DNA of 64,000 nt from Taiwanofungus camphoratus. Its lineage: Eukaryota > Basidiomycota > Agaricomycetes > Polyporales > Taiwanofungaceae. Under the pieces are notes generated by a model. The model did not search any database and had not been told where the DNA came from. It worked only from the letters and a program-made list of their open reading frames with translations. Within the stretch, counting starts at the first letter, position 1, and the number at the start of each line of letters is the position of its first letter. Below, piece after piece: positions 23,891-36,562 of the stretch. Made by a program: the position numbers and the translations under genes. The DNA lies in the NCBI GenBank assembly GCA_003999685.1, contig CP021226.1, forward strand, positions 372,001-436,000, in the 5' to 3' direction.

Positions 23891-24629
23891 TATTCATCAT
23901 CACCATAGCGAGGCACGTGTTCATTTGGGCTGCAGAACTTGACCATGAATGATTCGCCCACCAGTCGGCCCTTCGCCATATTCGAGACCAGGTGGCTCCC
24001 GGACTGAGTGCTGTTATTATAGTCAAACACCGTGGACAGGTAATAGCATCTCAACTTGCTTTCTGACACCTTAAATGCCAGTTCCCCAGTAAGAGCCCGA
24101 TGTTTTTCAACGACAGGCAAGTTCCGAGCCAATCCAGGAATTTATTGCGGATCTCGCGGTTCTTTTGACCAAGCTCGTAGAATTCCACGGATTCCCCCCA
24201 TACGGCCAGAAGTGACTTGTTTTCGACTGCATCTCGCAGATTCTTACGAGCTCCCATCTCTAAAAAAGTAACAGCTCCGTACAAAGCACAAGTCCAGGCC
24301 AGGCTTCGACACGCTTCACGAAACTCGTTTGGGACCTTGAAGGATCGTCTTGCCCTAAGACTACCGACCAGCCACATACCACCCCATCCAACAACAGGAA
24401 CCCAAATGTGATGGTTTTCCTTGATAAACATCGCAATTAGCCACGGTATACCAGCACGTTCAAATGGAGATGGAGGTCTAAAACCTACTATAATGCGCTG
24501 AAGCACCGGGTGGAACGGTGTGCTTGCAGGCTGGACATGTACTTCCGAGCTTTCGCGCTCAGTACAGGAGGAGAGTGGATCCACTTCCTTCGTATACGCC
24601 ACTCGAAGTTTGGGACCCTCATGGCTCAT
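23891..24629 (-). CDS. 5' part of the disrupted multi-pass membrane protein gene
   Basis: Start chosen at 24629 (MSHEGPKLRVAYTKE). Exon 24070-24629 runs in frame to a 59-nt intron (24011-24069, GTGTCA...AACAG), and exon 24010 down continues in phase. Two hydrophobic stretches are visible: IWVPVVGWGGMWLVGSL and SLAWTCALYGAVTFLE. The outer LTR element sits after GATGATGAATA. Beyond the insert (3530 down) the coding frame differs by one. This fits a short intron from a donor at GTGCCT (phase 0, just after ..PNEH) to an AG near 3500, so the element may lie inside an intron. Otherwise the gene is also frameshifted. No family recognised; likely fungal-specific. Confidence 0.55.
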
Positions 24630-26348
24630 CGTTGAGTGCAGAAACTTGAATCTGCAAGACACATCACAAGGACTCTCGACGGGGTATATGTAGACTCGAT
24701 GTCTTCCATTGCCATATCGTGTACGTGGTAGGGCGGCAGAAGAGCGACAGAGCAACGTTCCGCCTATTTACGTGGGTAGCGCATCTCAGGAAGGAAATAG
24801 ATCGTCGGGTCCGGATCCGGTAATTCGAAATCTTGATCTCAGAGTCCTTGCACGATCTACTTACATATTTTTATTCAATGATTCAGGTGAGCCTTGCAAT
24901 GCTCTTTAGACCATTTGCGGAGTCCACATCTTTACTTATTATAACTCTGCACTTCCAAGCCGTGATGATGGCTATTCCTTCAGTTCCAGATGATTCTCAG
25001 GCCTTGCGTAGTGCCTCGGAGGAGCCCAGTGTCCGTCCATGTCATCAAGTTTCAAGTTGCAGTGAAAAATGCATCGGTGCAAAGTAAACGCAGCTACAAG
25101 GTCATAGATTCATAATATAATGCGTGGTCGTTGAGGTGCATACCCACAGGCGAATGACGAGCTAACAATGCCGTCGTCTTTGGGCGATAGGGTCGCACTG
25201 GCATGACTGGGATCATTGACGATCTCCGAGGTATCATTGATCCTATGTCAAACCGTGTTCGCTACAGCGGATGACGCTTCGAGGCTGCGCTTGTCTCCTG
25301 TACGTTCCTTTTCCGGACATCTTAGACACTCGAAGAAAAATTCGCACAAGTTTTTTGTTTTGTTCTTGGGTGAAACGGCGACCAGTTCAGATCGCAGACA
25401 TTAATTGTACTATAAGGACAGTTCGTGAATACGCATGAATAGTGAAAAACAGCTCTTTACTATGTCCTAAGTTTACCCCCTTGGTTAGCTATGGCAACCG
25501 AAGTGAGTGCAATTCTCTCTACCAACATCTGTGCACTGACTTACTATCCGGGCTTCGATACACAGTTCTCGGGCACCACCGTTGCATTGATGTCAAAACA
25601 CTGTCCGCTGTCACCAAGGCTTCATACGTAACTCCAAGACGCATGCTTTCGACAGTGAGCCGAGGTTCTGGTGCCAGATTGGCTTGAGGTATAATAAGAA
25701 CTACCAGCACGAACCTGAATGCTACGGGAAACGGAAAATAGTCATCAAGCACTGAGCTGGAAACGGCGACTTCAAGATGGACCGGCTTGGGCTCTGTTTC
25801 CGCGGAAGGCATACCATCTCAGGAGTGAAGTACAATGAGGAGGAACGTTTCGGGAAGCGTGTCGGAGAATTTCTCGAGCAATCACTTGAAGAACCCGTGT
25901 CCGTGCACTGGTGCATAGACGGGGAAAACGAGGAAGAGGAAGAGGAAAAGGAAGAGTGTATACGATGCTTTGATTTGTAAACGAACAGGCAATTAACAAT
26001 TAGAATGTAGGATAAAAATCGACGAACGACTTGCAGGTCCTTACTTTTCGTCTCCCTCGCCGACAACGGAAATCGATGGAATTTGATGAGCAAGACTCAC
26101 CTATATCGATGAATACATCAATCGTTGGGCACAATAAATTGATGTGTATCCCGAATGCACGTAGCCCGAGCAGCATATAAAAATATGGGCACATTACGAA
26201 TTGACTGGATTAGGGAATCTTTCTTGCTACTAGATTACAACAATATAAGGACAGCGAAACATCTGGAGTATCAGCATAAATTATCTAAGAGTACCCCGCA
26301 TCCGCGCTTACTGCCATGGTACGGCACACCTACCTGAGCCCCATGCTC
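24630..26348. other. Intergenic, no gene supported
   Basis: Upstream region of the disrupted gene and downstream region of DUG2. Short open frames occur on both strands. One at 25519-25812 (minus) ends at a donor-like GTAAGTC, but it could not be chained to other exons in phase. An acidic plus-strand frame at 25777-25980 overlaps it. Neither resembles a known protein. Confidence 0.4.
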
Positions 26349-29300
26349 TCAGGAATTAGTGCTTGACAAGCCTGACTTGACGACATTCAACAAAAAACGC
26401 TCTACAACAAGTTTCCCTCGCCGCAGATTTGCCAGCGATATTCGTTCATTCGGGAGATGCGCTTGGTCCTAAATGCGGTTTCTATCAGGACCTGTTCTGC
26501 AACATATGAATAACGTCTTACAGTACTCTGCCCGAGTGGAAGGTGCAACGCGTGACAGGAAAATTCCTTTTCAAGGTACGGGATAGACGGTATTGACTGT
26601 TAAATACATCGGCCGCATCAGTGAAAGGCGTATAATAACGTGACAAAATTACTCACTCCGCCTTCACGAATACGGAGCGGCTCCGTACCCCATTCGTCCC
26701 GCACTGCCTCCTCGAGTGCATGGAACCATGGGTCGTTCAAGTCCCCGAGCCACCAGTCGGCAGTGTGATCAATGCTCACCTGGTAGTTAGTTGTAAAGAG
26801 TTAGCCGACGTGCAACGGGAGATCAATGAGCACTTACTGAGAGCTTGTTCGGCGACTGCATTCTCGCAAAGAATGACCTCAAGTGTTCACGTAGGGCAGA
26901 AGCGATCGTATTCAGATCCTGATCTGGAACGATGCGCAGTGAGACGTGGGCCTTTACAGTGGCAGGGATGACCGTCGAGTCTGCGTGTATGCACTTGTAA
27001 GACTTCGTGATATTTCAAGTGCCATGCAGAGACTCACTTCTTGGACCAGATACTTCAACATTATGGATAGTGAGCGACGGCTCTCGCCAACGGGATGAGA
27101 GCGAGGAGGCGGGTGTGCCAGTGATACCAGAGAGGACTTTGTAAAGCTGCCGCTCCTCGTCTGTGAGCGGACGCACGCTTTCGTCTTGAAACTACAAGTC
27201 AGGCGGGCGGGTCCAGAAAGTCAGTCCAAACGCACAAAACCCTGCTATGGTGACCCGATTCTTCTCGTCGATGAGGGAGCCTAGAAGCTTGAGCCTTGTG
27301 TGGGACATAATACATCAGTGAATAGACTGACGAGGAAGATGCCGAGTACTTACATGTCCAACATAGGTTCCACCGCAGCACCGCCGTCAACCCCAGAATG
27401 TCGATCCGGGCCTTCACTCGAAATCTAACACCAATTAGTCACTATTTTCCAACTATATTATCGATTGGAATCCAGTAAGCAAGCTCACCTCAACGTTGCA
27501 GTGTACTACCCCACGCAGTCCATAAGTAATACAAGGTATGTCTTCTGCAATCCATGTGGAGTTGCTAAAAGCGTATCAGCGCAACCTCGCTACACGTGGG
27601 TATCACTACCGACCTGACAAGGATTGCATCTATGTGACCGATTGCTTCCTGTTCAACAATTGAAAGATGAAACACATTCCTCGATCGTTCTGAGGAAGTA
27701 AATGTATAGTCACCAACCTTATGCTTCCGGACTGTCTCCCCGAATCCACCACTGCCGGCCTCCTCCTCACCCTCGATCAATAGTACTAGATCCAGCTCCA
27801 GCGCCCGTCTGCCTAGCAGGTCTGCTGCTGCGCACGCAACGGCCATGATCGGACCCTTGTTATCTGTCGCTCCGCGCCCATAGAGATAACCGTTCCGGCC
27901 TGTCAGTGTAAACGGATCGGACGACCATCCGCGGGGAGAAGCAGAAATGACATCATAATGCCTGTAAATTGAGATTAACAAGCCGTCGAGGAAAAGTGGG
28001 ATGTGAAAGACAGTATCAACTTACCCGTAGAACAAGATACGGGGTTTTCGACGCTTAGTCTCAGTCCCACAGAAAGTGGCAAGAACAAGGGGGTTCGTGC
28101 CTTCCCGGGTAGGTAACTGTGTGACAGGATCGTAGCATCGACATATCACTCCATCGAGACAATTCACTCACCAAAGAAGCGTGTGCACCTAGCTGAGTAA
28201 AGCATTTACGCAACCAGATGGCTGCCTGCCGGCAGTCCTCACGATGAACCAAAGAATTGCTCACGCTAGGGATAGACACGAATTTGGATAGTGCATATAT
28301 CATCGTGTCTGAGTGACAGAAATATTAGCGAAAGACATCAAAAGCACGCAAATGGTGTCAAGGAAACTTCTATGCCCCAGCACGCACCATTTGTGCTCTT
28401 GCACATCTCCGCGACCGAATCCACGCGGAACTGCCTGATACTCGGCGATCGCATTCTCGGAGGCTCGATCTCCCAAGCCTTGTATCACGTATTGTTAAAT
28501 GCCGCCCTCGTTTACCCGGAAACAGCCAACGATTCTCGCATACCTTGATGTGGTCATCATTCGCGCCAGTCACCAGCACAAAGCTCTGACTCTCATTACT
28601 CGCGTCCGGACTTGATTCCGAGTCCGCATTTGAGGATGACAGCGAAATCGGCAATCGCGTGACTACGGAAGAGAGCACGATCCCTTCGTGCGCAGTCCAT
28701 GATCCAGTAAGATTGAAGGAGGCGGACCAGCGCTACCAGGCCCATTCAGCCACACCAGACGAAATATGCGCGCCTATGCCTAGGTACGCACCTGGACTTC
28801 GCCGTTCGCCGAGCAGGTGTACAGATCGGAATTCAGCATGGAAAGCGAGAGGATATCAACATTCTATAGAAGTTGATGAGCTTGTCAGCATCCGCCTTTA
28901 CCCACAGGATCGATTGAATGAGGAACGGAGTAGGCGCTCACTTCTACAACGATGAGCGTCCGTACGAGCGTCCGCGTCTCAAGATCCCACACTTTCACAT
29001 GTCCGTCCTGACAACCGGCGAAAACGGTCTCGCCACGTGCTGCGAGCGCGAGGACCGCGCCTCCTGTTGCACAATTGAAGGTGTGCAATAGGACCGGCGT
29101 GGGATTGGCTGAGGAGAGTTGCCATAGCTGATGCAATGGCGTCAGTGTGAAAACGGCATAGCAGGCACAAATGACACTGTCAGTCAACATGGACATCGGA
29201 AGCGAAGTTTCGGAGACTGCAGACCTTGACAGTCGCATCCCCGCTGCCAGTCACAAGCTGCAGATTACCCTGCTTGCCGTCTCTCTCAAAGTCTAATGGA

Positions 29301-30458
29301 GGATCATCGGAACCTTCGCGACCACTCGGCACGAGCGTCATACAATAGACATAGCCATAATGCGCAGAGTAGACGACATCGGAAGGCGGGACCTGAAGCG
29401 CCTGCAGCGTGCGATTCACAGGCTCATTTCGCAAAAATTGCGCCGCGTACGATATAGGGCTCGACGTATTGGGAAGGGAAGCCGACGAAGACGGAGGAGT
29501 GGGAGGAAGGGAGTCATGGCACGTCGAACACGTGGGATTACGCGCATTGAGGTCTGCAGGACGCCTGGTATACTGAGGGTAGCTATCAAAGAACTTGTGG
29601 ATGCGGCGCGAGTTCGGCGTAGAAGTGCCGCTCCTGGAAGGCACATCTGACAGTGGGTGCTCGGAAGAATCTGCGAGATGGGGATAATTCAGAGCAGGAG
29701 GGGGAAAGGTGAACCACTGCAGCGATGTGTCTTGACAGCCGAAATAGAGAGTTTGAAGAACAGGCGACCATACGAGGGAGAAGAGATCACCCGAGTCAGT
29801 CTCGCCATGAGGATTCAGAACATAGAGCGGAGTTAGAGTGCGTGTGTTCCAGACCTAGGATCAGTGATATCAGACTACATACTGTAACAAAAGATCACGG
29901 CAAGATATCGGGACGTACGCGAACCGTGCTATCACCTGGAGGAAAAGGCCTGAGCGGTGCACTCACACGTAAAGGAGGAGAGATGAACCTGATGCGCTGA
30001 AGAGCCACTCCTTGTCCGCCGCGTACTCGAGGGCGAGGATGCTACCGGTATGGCCTCTTAAAGTTGTTTTGAGCCTGAACGTCTCCTTGTCCCATACCTG
30101 CATGCGCACACGATGAACCGTACTCGTAAGCACACCAAAATGTGATGACAACAAGCTTGAAGGAAAGGCTCACAGAGATGCCCTCTCCCTGGCTACCACT
30201 GTAGATATGACTCGCGTCTGCGGCGAGGCTAAGAACAGAGTTTTGCTGCTGGTGTAGGGAATGAAATAACCTCGGAGGTGGCTCAACACCATTCAGTGGT
30301 TTGCTAAGGGATGCTGGTTCAGCATAATTGTGATGGAGGGGGCAAGTCGGAGGACAATAAGTGAGCAGACACATCGGAATACTCGGAGGTGAGGAGTGAC
30401 ATACGGTGGGGAATGGTGGGGGAGGGCACCATTTTATTTGAGATCTACGGAGAAGCAA
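26349..30458 (-). CDS. DUG2: Dug2-like protein: WD40 repeats fused to an M20 metallopeptidase
   Basis: About 20 exons join in phase: 30174-30458 (start uncertain), 29989-30097, 29919-29935 (17 nt), 29225-29854, 28942-29127, 28792-28863, 28544-28732, 28388-28478, 28172-28308, 28025-28116, 27718-27961, 27614-27648, 27489-27564, 27354-27424, 27255-27294, 27038-27191, 26838-26980, 26657-26779, 26522-26596, 26349-26468. The N-terminal half has WD40 repeats (ASGDSTVRVWN, GCQDGHVKVWDLE). The C-terminal half is a peptidase-M20 domain (FYGHYDVISAS, GRGATDNKGP, LIEGEEEAGSGG, HSGVDGG). In yeast Dug2 pairs with the amidotransferase Dug3 to cleave glutathione in the cytosol, and this gene matches that architecture. 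The junction near 27254 needs a weak GTCACC donor. The first exon could begin at 30458 or in a small upstream exon. Confidence 0.88.
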
Positions 30459-33111
30459 CGGCGGCTATGTCGTAAAAACGAACAAATCGGCAGATTGAAA
30501 TAGGGAGAAATGGCCGATTGAGCGATTGTCGATTGGGAAATTCATGGAAGGAGGAGTCCAGTTGAGCTTGCTCGGCTGCCTCCGTGCATCGCCGAGCACG
30601 CGACCGCGTCTCTGAGGCATCGCAATTTTGTGCTCACAATCGCTCACTCACTTGTCTGCCTATAGGGAACCATACGTTTGGCAACAATCAGTTTCTTGTG
30701 ACAACAGATCCACCAACAATTCGCCGGTGGTTTTCAATACAAGAGCCCAGAGCCACTCCCGTATATTCTCTAATCTGAAATTGTAAGCCAATATCGTGGT
30801 ATGTGCCAAGAAGGCTCTGGAAATCGTAGCTGGCCCAACATTCAACGAGATGCCCAGAACACGGAGCGGCAAACTACCTCTCTGGATCCACGTACGATGC
30901 CCGTTCTCGTGCAATTTCTACTGTTCTAGCAAGTTGTAGCGCATCGCAAGCCAAGATCGTAACGGAAATGGAATGTGTCTCGGATGGCATCATATCGCGT
31001 GTGTCCTTCCCTCCCGTTACCCCTTCTGCTCAGCTCTGCTGAACCAGTAAAACCGCTGCTGGTTTGTGTGGTCACCATATAACGTTGGCGTCCAAGGCTT
31101 TTGCGGTTGCAACTTGAACGCCAGTCATTTTCATACTCACGCTACGCCCTTATCTCAATGGTAGGTGCCTCGAGCGGGGCCGGAACCTGTGTTCTATTGA
31201 GTTAGTGCATCCTATAGCGCACAGGCTATTTCAGACCACCATATACGATACTCCCGGATGCCGAGTGTAAACGTAAACGACGCAACCACTGAGGATCATA
31301 CGCAGCAAAAAGGACTCCGATCTATGCTGACTGGGCTCGATTGTCCCTCATTTCGGGCCTAGTTTCCCCCTCGTCTAATCGAGACGCCTCATCTCAGCTC
31401 ATACGCGGCCCCCGGTACATGTTCAATAGTTTTCCCCTATCGTAATCATGGCATTTGCCACCTGAAGCCATGCTGTCCAACCTCTGTTCGCGGCTGGTTC
31501 AAACCGAAGGAGAGTTCATGCTCGGACCGGTGTGGTCATGATGTTATGATGTTGCTGTGCCATTGTGGTCCCGATATTGTTGTATCAAAAGTTGACTGCC
31601 GACAGAAGATACTCTACCAACCGCCTGGGTTCAACTTGCCTCAACTTCTTTACATCGCTTGGTGCCTTGAAGGCCGATGGATTCTGAGCAAGGATCGCCT
31701 CCGAAAGATTTGTCTAGCACTGCATCGGTCTTGTTTTATCAGATACCTTCTGATGAAGGTATAAATGGATGTCGTGTTTCTGGCAGTCATTTTGTCGAGG
31801 CAACCTGGCAAGCTCGAGTACGTCAAGCTCCCGAAGGTGAATGCTTGGTCTTCAACCGGGGATGCAGAACGTGTTCAAGGCATTAGCCAACGACAGGAAT
31901 TGTGGTAATTCAAGTTCAAGGAGACGTCCCTCTACTTCTTTGGGGTTGTCGCGATGGTTGGCACGCGTTGACTATGAACATCTTCCATAGTCCAAATGCA
32001 ATATTCACGCACCGCAGGTTCAATGCATTCACTCGTTGACATTTGGAGTGCGTCTTGATAGCCTGTAGGAGACTGATCTCAACGAAGCGTGTTCGACACA
32101 TATGTGGTGCTACGCTCCTTTGAATACCGGCCTTTCAAATGCGTGAGCAGGGAGGGTGCACTCAAGAGTCAAGATCATAGCATTTCCTGGCATGATAGCA
32201 TTTTCGTGGTGGATCGTAATCTGCCATACTGACAGGAAGCAGCAGTATTTGGTCAGTGCTACTTCTGACCGCGAAGTCTTCTAGACGTGGCGCACGTTTC
32301 ACCTGCCCAGTTGTCGTTGTAAAACGGAGGAAGTGATTCTTTTGAAAAATCGCGCCTCCAAACCTGGTGAGTCGGCGGCTGACTGCACCTCGGCTATTTG
32401 TGTTGTTCATGACCGGTCAAAGAAAATCTTCGACATGATTTCCCAGATCCGCCCCAGCGGTGCCGGTGAAGCTTGATGATCGACACCAGGAGAAGGAATA
32501 TGCAGATTGTCAGTAAAAGGACGGTCACGGATATCGGAATCTTCACTGCTTTTGCAGTGTGCACTGTGGTACTTAGGAAAGATCATGTCAAACTTGTGGA
32601 CGCTCTAACGGCAGAACTTCTAGCTTGTTTCTGAGTCTCCAATTCTATCAGCTATCATGCAGAGCAAGCTGTTGGTCATAGGGGATATACAGCAATCGCT
32701 ATTCATTTATCCAATAGTCTTACACAGATACTACACGTACCAAAGATATGGGATATTGTGTCGTGAGAATCCAGTAGTCCATATATGAGATCAAGATCGT
32801 CGAGTATGATGCGTGCAAGAGGACGAGGTAACTGAGCACTTTGGCACTCATTCTGATTATTTAAATGCCTTGGATGGATGATATAGACGGGGGAGTTAGT
32901 ATTATTATGATGAGGACCAGGGCGGCCAGTGATAATGTGCTTCAATTTTGCATACGTCGGGCATTTCCATTGTTGGCATTTTTGCATAATCCTTGCATTC
33001 TACTGATGCGGAGCATACAAGAGACTTTGCATAGTTCACCCAATCGTCTCGACAGCCCGCAGTGCATCCGACAATGCAACCGATAACTACACGCTGAGTA
33101 TGTAGTTGTGT
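30459..33111. other. Intergenic, no gene supported
   Basis: About 2.6 kb without a recognisable gene. A minus frame at 30660-30914 of 84 codons has hydrophobic stretches but no partner exons. The remainder is AT/GC-balanced and has scattered short frames only. Confidence 0.45.
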
Positions 33112-34596
33112 TCACTCCACATCGACCGCAGTAGGGTTCGCACTAGCGGAGCAGGATCCGTCGAGTAGGATCTCCAAGGTTGACAGCTTGGGGCACATGA
33201 TCAATGCAGGATCCTCTACAGGTGATGCCAATACGTCAAGGACAGATGCTAGGTTTCTCGCGTGCACGACCGACGTCTCCAGAGCCGGAAGGGTCTTGAG
33301 TAGTTCAATGAGGAGGCCCTGACCGAATAATATCATAGGGTCGACATCTTCTATCATCCAGAAATCTCGAATGCAGGCTCGAGCAGAAAACAATGCTACC
33401 GGCATCGTCTCGAACCAACGATCGTGCGCGAATATATCCAATGATGGAGCATGCCAGACACCCGCAGAAGGACCTAGTGCAACGAGAGACATATCCCAGG
33501 CGCTTCGCCGCACGCACACACTCGTTATGCTTCCCATCACGGGTAGCCTTGATAGTTCGGAAGAGAACCCCTCGTCGAACGCATTGACATCACTGATTCG
33601 TACCGTCGTCTCCACATTGGTAGCTATGTGCGACAAGATTGAGGTAGCGCTATCTCGCGACATGTCTTCAAGTACCAATCTATGTGAACGCTTGAGGAAG
33701 ACCACGGGAGCCTTACAACCTTCATCGGCAAGCCCGTCTTCCAGTCCTATTAGAATGAAATCTTCCAAGTTAGGGCTTGCCGACAGTAGTGACAGTACTT
33801 TCGAGAGAAACTGTGGCATGAAGCATTCGGAAATGCAGATATGTGTAAGGTCGGAGAAGCGATCGGTGGGTAGCGTTGATATGTATTGCAAGACCAGTCG
33901 CCGCAAACGCGGGGTATGTCCTCCAAGCAGCCTGAATACCGAGGGACTCTGATGTTCTCCCGGATTCACGTGTTCCTGAACAGCGAGCGTGAGAAACTCA
34001 AGTTGAGGAGCAGGGAATGTTACAGTCAACTCCCTCTTAACCCATAACCCCCACAAAGCAATTTGGTGGATCGGAAAAGCTACGGGTTTAGAGGGAGTAT
34101 GGGTTTTGAGAGGTATGGGTTAAGAGGGAGTTGGCTGTAGATATTTGCTGTAATGAAGTTGTCGATCCGCATCAATACTTGAAGGTCTTTCAATCCGCGG
34201 TATGCAGTGAAGCTCCCGGAGACGGAAACCCTAGGCAAATATGAAGAACGGTACAGATGGTTTGGGAGGGGAAGACACGTAAAATTTCAATGGAGCATCT
34301 CGAGAGCGGTCTAAAAACTTGGTCATGAAAGGAAGATCAATGTCACGGATGCTGCTCCAGAATTGATGCTGTTCAAAGGCAAGGTCCCGCCAATGATGGC
34401 ACACATGCGTGATCTTGATCAGTTGACGTGGTTGCACGAACGAGGTTTCCCATACGACGGTACGAGGATCGAAAGGGACGGAGATGGTGTGTTGAAAGAT
34501 TAGGCTTAATATTTCGAGTGCCATGCGATTGATAGTAGGCAGCCGATTGTGAGCGCTCTTGACCATTTGAAGAGAATATGAGAGAGCCTTCTCCAT
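33112..34596 (-). pseudogene. F-box/LRR protein pseudogene
   Basis: The N-terminal part (34231-34596) has an F-box: LPTINRMALEILSLIF, then ITHVCHHWRDLAFEQHQFWSSI. The frame continues downstream in the same phase after TAG at 34231 (..LRELHCIPRIERPSS..). It is then broken by a 115-bp MITE at 34023-34137, which brings a further stop, and resumes to 33112 with leucine-rich text. Without the TAG and the MITE a single reading frame of about 450 codons remains. A likely 5' exon lies near 34690-34800 (..AQQLVNSLSKIQNERTNM). Its join to this exon does not keep phase. F-box proteins recruit substrates to SCF ubiquitin ligases and form large, fast-changing families in Agaricomycetes. Confidence 0.75.
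34023..34137. mobile_element. 115-bp Tc1/mariner-type MITE in the F-box pseudogene
   Basis: Flanked by TA on both sides (34021-34022, 34138-34139). Terminal inverted repeats of 24 bp (34023-34046 and 34114-34137) start CAGTCAACTCCCTC and match at 23 of 24 positions. A TA duplication with CAGT ends is the Tc1/mariner pattern. Inside are partial repeats of the ends (GGGTTTAGAGGGAGT). Non-coding. Confidence 0.88.
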
Positions 34597-36562
34597 GTCG
34601 TCCAGCTGGATATGGAGGCCAGTCTATAGGTAGAACATGACGACTTACGACTGATCTGATTGAAACTATATCTACGTGAGTCAAATATACTGGACTTCGA
34701 CAGATGAAGGTACGCACTTCATGTTTGTTCTTTCGTTTTGAATCTTGGATAACGAGTTCACCAGCTGTTGGGCTGTCATGTCCCCATTAATGCACACAGC
34801 AGCCTTCTTCTTGCGCACCATTCTCAAAAACCCAGTCGAATGAATTGTCCGGCAGAACAAGTGAGTTAGGTGAACACACGGGAGCAAGACGGGTCCTCCT
34901 AGATGCGGCAGAATCACGGACTTCAAAAGTGTCGCGATTTCCAAAAACAAGATATGCCCCTCCATTGGTCGGCCCCACCGAGCATATGTCACCTTGCATA
35001 ACACCCATGACATTAACGTCCCGTTAAATGATTGAAATGTGCTCAGTGTACCTCATGAGAAAGATACTCAGTCGGGTCCAAATCCCCATATCCAAAGTCT
35101 CCACGGAATCCTTGTGTACGCAAAGCAATTCTAGGCCTGAGAATTCGAAGCCTTGTTCGCGAGTGTCAGTGTCAACTCTGTCACTCTCTCAACAGGCCTT
35201 CAGGTTTCCACGATGCAACTTTATCTCCGTCACAAAGTCTAACTTGTATCAACATGTCATACACATGCCCCGCGTGCGTGGTCACTAGACGCTCAGTCGC
35301 ATTGCATCGAGCGGCGCGCTCCTGAATGAAGCTTGGAGCCCTCACGACAACCTGCAAGTCGGACAGTGCCCACTAAGTCTAAGCTTCGCGAAGAGAACGA
35401 GAATCGTGCGCTGTGGACCGTGAGGTGTATGCACACGACCGAGCTTCTCGTGTTGAAGTCGGAGACTGACACGCCCGTCCAGACAGCGTCTCAGGATTTA
35501 AAAATACTTGTCCAAAGCGCGGCGTTGTGCCTTCCGAGAAAGCCAAGCGCGACAAGCCAAATCTGAAAGGCCCGTGGGTGCGAGTAGATTGTAGAATAAA
35601 TAGCAGGACCGTGAGGGTCGATCACCGCCCTCTTGCTCCTCCCCCTCTGTTGTTGAAGCTGGCACAAAGCGTCATACGGGCGGGATGCACATAGTCTCCG
35701 GCATCGCCACGCACTACAAGCACCGACGACCTTGAACGTCAACCTTATTACCGGCTCATGTACTCAATACTGATGTACCTGATATATGAACGGCGTAACA
35801 ACCGGGAGGTGTGTGGAGTCAGCGCTCACATCCCCTGGTTGCATGTTGCTGACTGGGATGACCTGGAGCATTTGAAGTGAACCACTAGGCTACGTAGGCA
35901 GGTTCTTCACCCACGAAGGGGCTACGTCACATTGCAATGTACCCACTCCAAACTGCTAAAACTTGAAGGAAGCAGGTTGACCCGAATGTCCCATCTTGCA
36001 GATTGTTTTTGCTTGACGTTCGTCGGCCGATGCAGGCAATGGAGATGGGTCGAACGGTTGAAACAACAGCGTCTTGGAGTTCACCGCAATTCCCTCAGGA
36101 AGATGGATGCAATGACAGGCTGTCTGAGGGTGCGTTGCTACATGTGTTGCTGCGCGCATCAGAATGAACACCAGTAGCCGAGTCAACGGTTCATGACCGA
36201 GTAACGTATGTCCAGCGGCCCGTTCCCACGTGGAAACCCCACTGGAAACTCAGGCGAGCCCTATTCTCCAGGTGAGCGATTGGGTGCTATTTATTTTCTT
36301 CTAAATATAGACACCGTCTTTGAGCTGTGATTGGCTATGAATAAACGGCATCCTGGCATCGATTGATGCACCAAACAAGGCTGTTTACGCAGCCATCTAT
36401 TTTTGGACCGCTTATTTCTGTATTACCGTGCAAATCGCCTCGCAACCACGCTGTTCGTCCCCGGGTCTCTCCTTGTCTCTTGCGTCCATCTCGTCGTCGT
36501 TTCCAACGACGTACAGACCTCTGTACACAGCCTCGGCGTTCTAGTCCACTAACTACGTCGCG
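34597..36562. other. Possible F-box 5' exon, then intergenic
   Basis: 34681-35013 (minus) may hold the first exon of the F-box pseudogene. From 35.0 to 36.5 kb no gene is supported. The last 200 bp before 36563 are CT-rich (CCTCGCAACC, CTCGTCGTC), as in basidiomycete promoters, and serve the chitin deacetylase. Confidence 0.4.

Noticed and set aside
25777-25980. Acidic 67-codon plus-strand gene
   Set aside because: No intron partners, no family, and a run of Glu from a simple GGAAGA repeat.
26720-26971. Plus-strand 83-codon frame
   Set aside because: Antisense to DUG2 exons 26657-26779 and 26838-26980, which join in phase and carry family text.
29360-29650. Arg-rich plus-strand frame
   Set aside because: Complement of the long Ser/Pro-rich DUG2 exon 29225-29854.
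31140-31240. tRNA-like sequence on the minus strand (GGTTCCGGCCCCGC)
   Set aside because: The B-box-like segment lacks a matching T stem, and no acceptor stem or anticodon arm can be folded around it.
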